Made by a program: the position numbers and the translations under genes. The notes beneath the pieces are model-generated. The model saw only the letters and a list, made by a program, of their open reading frames with translations, did not search any database and had not been told where the DNA came from. Below, one piece after another: positions 23,738 through 24,697 of a stretch of DNA of 24,697 nucleotides; position 1 is the stretch's first letter, and each line of letters starts with the position of its first letter. This DNA is from Deltaproteobacteria bacterium (lineage in GTDB: Bacteria; Desulfobacterota_B; Binatia; UBA9968), in NCBI GenBank assembly GCA_005879255.1, contig VBKY01000089.1:1-24697 (forward strand), read 5' to 3'.

Positions 23738-24697
23738 TAAGCCACTTCGGGTGCAACCGGTATATCGCCATTGCGACCAGAATCAGGTAGGGCACAGCCG
23801 CATTGATAAAGAAACGGTCGCCCCAGATAGATTGCGGAGCCACTTGGCTAATTAAAAAAGAGACACCAACGGGTAGGACGGAAAACAGTAAAAGCGAGCA
23901 GAAGGCGATAACGGACCGGCCGTCGTTTTCACTTGGGGTTTTAAGGCTGTGCCAACCCCATAGTAGCACAGGATAGACAAATAAAGTCTGCCCTAATACG
24001 CCGTACCAGCCTCTGGCTAAGGGGCCATTGAGGGTCGCGTAGTACGCACCCAGATCTCTTAAAGTCGGTCGAGAGAACGAACCAATGTTCCCTTCCAGAC
24101 CTACTACGGCTACGGCGACACTAGTTACCCTATATGCCCAGGGGCTGAAGCACACGATCAAGGCGGCGACGGAGAACAAAAACGCCGGTAATTTGTTCCG
24201 CGCCCATAGTAGCAGCAGAAAGGACTCGCCAACCACGACCAACCAACCATAATAGTGTGTGTATACAAGCAATAGGTTAGCGGTAAACAACGCTAGAACG
24301 TGAGCCGCAATTGTCGCAGATGCGTTGAGGAATTTTGCAAAGAGCCAAAGTGAAGACAACGTCAGGAGCAGTAGCAAACTGTACATGCGTAACTCCTGTG
24401 CGAAGTAGATTAGATAACCGTTGACGGCGATCAGCATAAACGCCAAATTTACCTCTGACGCTTTCAGCTTTAATTCCCGACAGAGAAGAACGAACGGACA
24501 AATAGTGGCAACGGCAGTTAGAACGGGAAACAGTCTTAACCAGCCCTCGGACTCGCCACCTATGCTGCGCCAGATTTTGAGCAGCATGTAAAAGAGCGGC
24601 GGATGAACGATATCCCTAATGACATAACGAAAAAGATCAAGCCAACCGCGACGCGCAGCCTGTATGCTAAAAATTTCATCAGCACGTACACTATAGG
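23733..24697 (-). CDS. GT-C membrane glycosyltransferase (PMT_2-like), 5'-truncated by the window and frame-broken at its 3' end
   Basis: The frame is open to the right edge, so the true start lies outside the window. The first visible codons give ADEIFSIQAARRGWLDLFRY, containing the catalytic D-E pair of the first extracytoplasmic loop. DIVHPPLFYMLLKIW follows, the HPP motif of PMT/ArnT-type enzymes. About seven or eight membrane helices are visible, including the frequent YFAQELRMYSLLLLL phrase. It would transfer a sugar from a polyprenyl-phosphate donor to a periplasmic acceptor. The frame ends HPKWLS at 23733, and the missing last helix and soluble domain continue in the next frame (23354-23737). 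It is not obviously a duplicate of the GT-C protein at 13914-15362. Confidence 0.85.
   Translation of the reverse strand, partial: YSVRADEIFSIQAARRGWLDLFRYVIRDIVHPPLFYMLLKIWRSIGGESEGWLRLFPVLTAVATICPFVLLCRELKLKASEVNLAFMLIAVNGYLIYFAQELRMYSLLLLLTLSSLWLFAKFLNASATIAAHVLALFTANLLLVYTHYYGWLVVVGESFLLLLWARNKLPAFLFSVAALIVCFSPWAYRVTSVAVAVVGLEGNIGSFSRPTLRDLGAYYATLNGPLARGWYGVLGQTLFVYPVLLWGWHSLKTPSENDGRSVIAFCSLLLFSVLPVGVSFLISQVAPQSIWGDRFFINAAVPYLILVAMAIYRLHPKWLS

Noticed and set aside
1..24697. CRISPR array, tRNA, rRNA, insertion sequence or phage genes
   Set aside because: I looked on both strands and found no regularly spaced repeats with spacers, cloverleaf-like sequence or transposase/integrase motifs. 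A covariance-model search would be needed to exclude small RNAs.

Overview
The window looks like chromosomal DNA of an uncultured Gram-negative-type bacterium of medium GC content. The sequence does not fix the lineage. A molybdenum-hydroxylase small subunit, solute-binding protein, creatininase, VOC and PhyH genes in the flanks, together with short-motif intergenic repeats, recall soil or marine candidate phyla of the former Deltaproteobacteria (Binatota, Tectomicrobia or Rokubacteria type). That placement is a low-confidence inference. I recognised no rRNA, tRNA, CRISPR array, transposase or phage gene.

Left flank (1-5310): the 5' end of a 2Fe-2S small subunit and two different MFS transporters lie on the minus strand. 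On the plus strand follow a frameshifted periplasmic solute-binding protein and a creatininase-family hydrolase. Three intergenic arrays of degenerate 7- or 8-base repeats sit between these genes. A gene-free stretch of about 620 bases (5311-5932) separates the flank from the next region.

Central island (5933-21631): this is a surface-glycan locus. A first plus-strand block encodes a GT-B glycosyltransferase, a polysaccharide-deacetylase-like protein, two GT2 glycosyltransferases and a Wzm/Wzt-type ABC exporter. A minus-strand block (15362 to 11996) encodes a GT-C membrane glycosyltransferase, a HAD-IB phosphatase and a UbiA prenyltransferase that closely resembles decaprenyl-phosphate phosphoribosyltransferase. 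Together these look like a route to a polyprenyl-phosphate-linked pentose and an enzyme that uses it outside the membrane. A second plus-strand block encodes an SGNH hydrolase or acyltransferase, a GT-B glycosyltransferase, a radical SAM enzyme, a separate SPASM-domain ORF and two more GT-B glycosyltransferases. The simplest model is that cytoplasmic glycosyltransferases build a glycan, the ABC exporter moves it out, and the GT-C and SGNH enzymes decorate it. No initiating sugar-phosphate transferase, sugar-nucleotide synthesis gene, Wzx/Wzy pair or ligase is present, so the pathway is incomplete within this window.

Right flank (21647-24697): a VOC-family gene split from its leader peptide by a frame change, a phytanoyl-CoA-dioxygenase-like gene, and the 3' part of a second GT-C glycosyltransferase that is also frame-broken and runs off the window.

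Four genes (solute-binding protein, radical SAM/SPASM, VOC, second GT-C) are each interrupted by a single frame change with domain content preserved on both sides. This suggests uncorrected indels in the assembly, young pseudogenes or, for radical SAM/SPASM, a genuine gene split.
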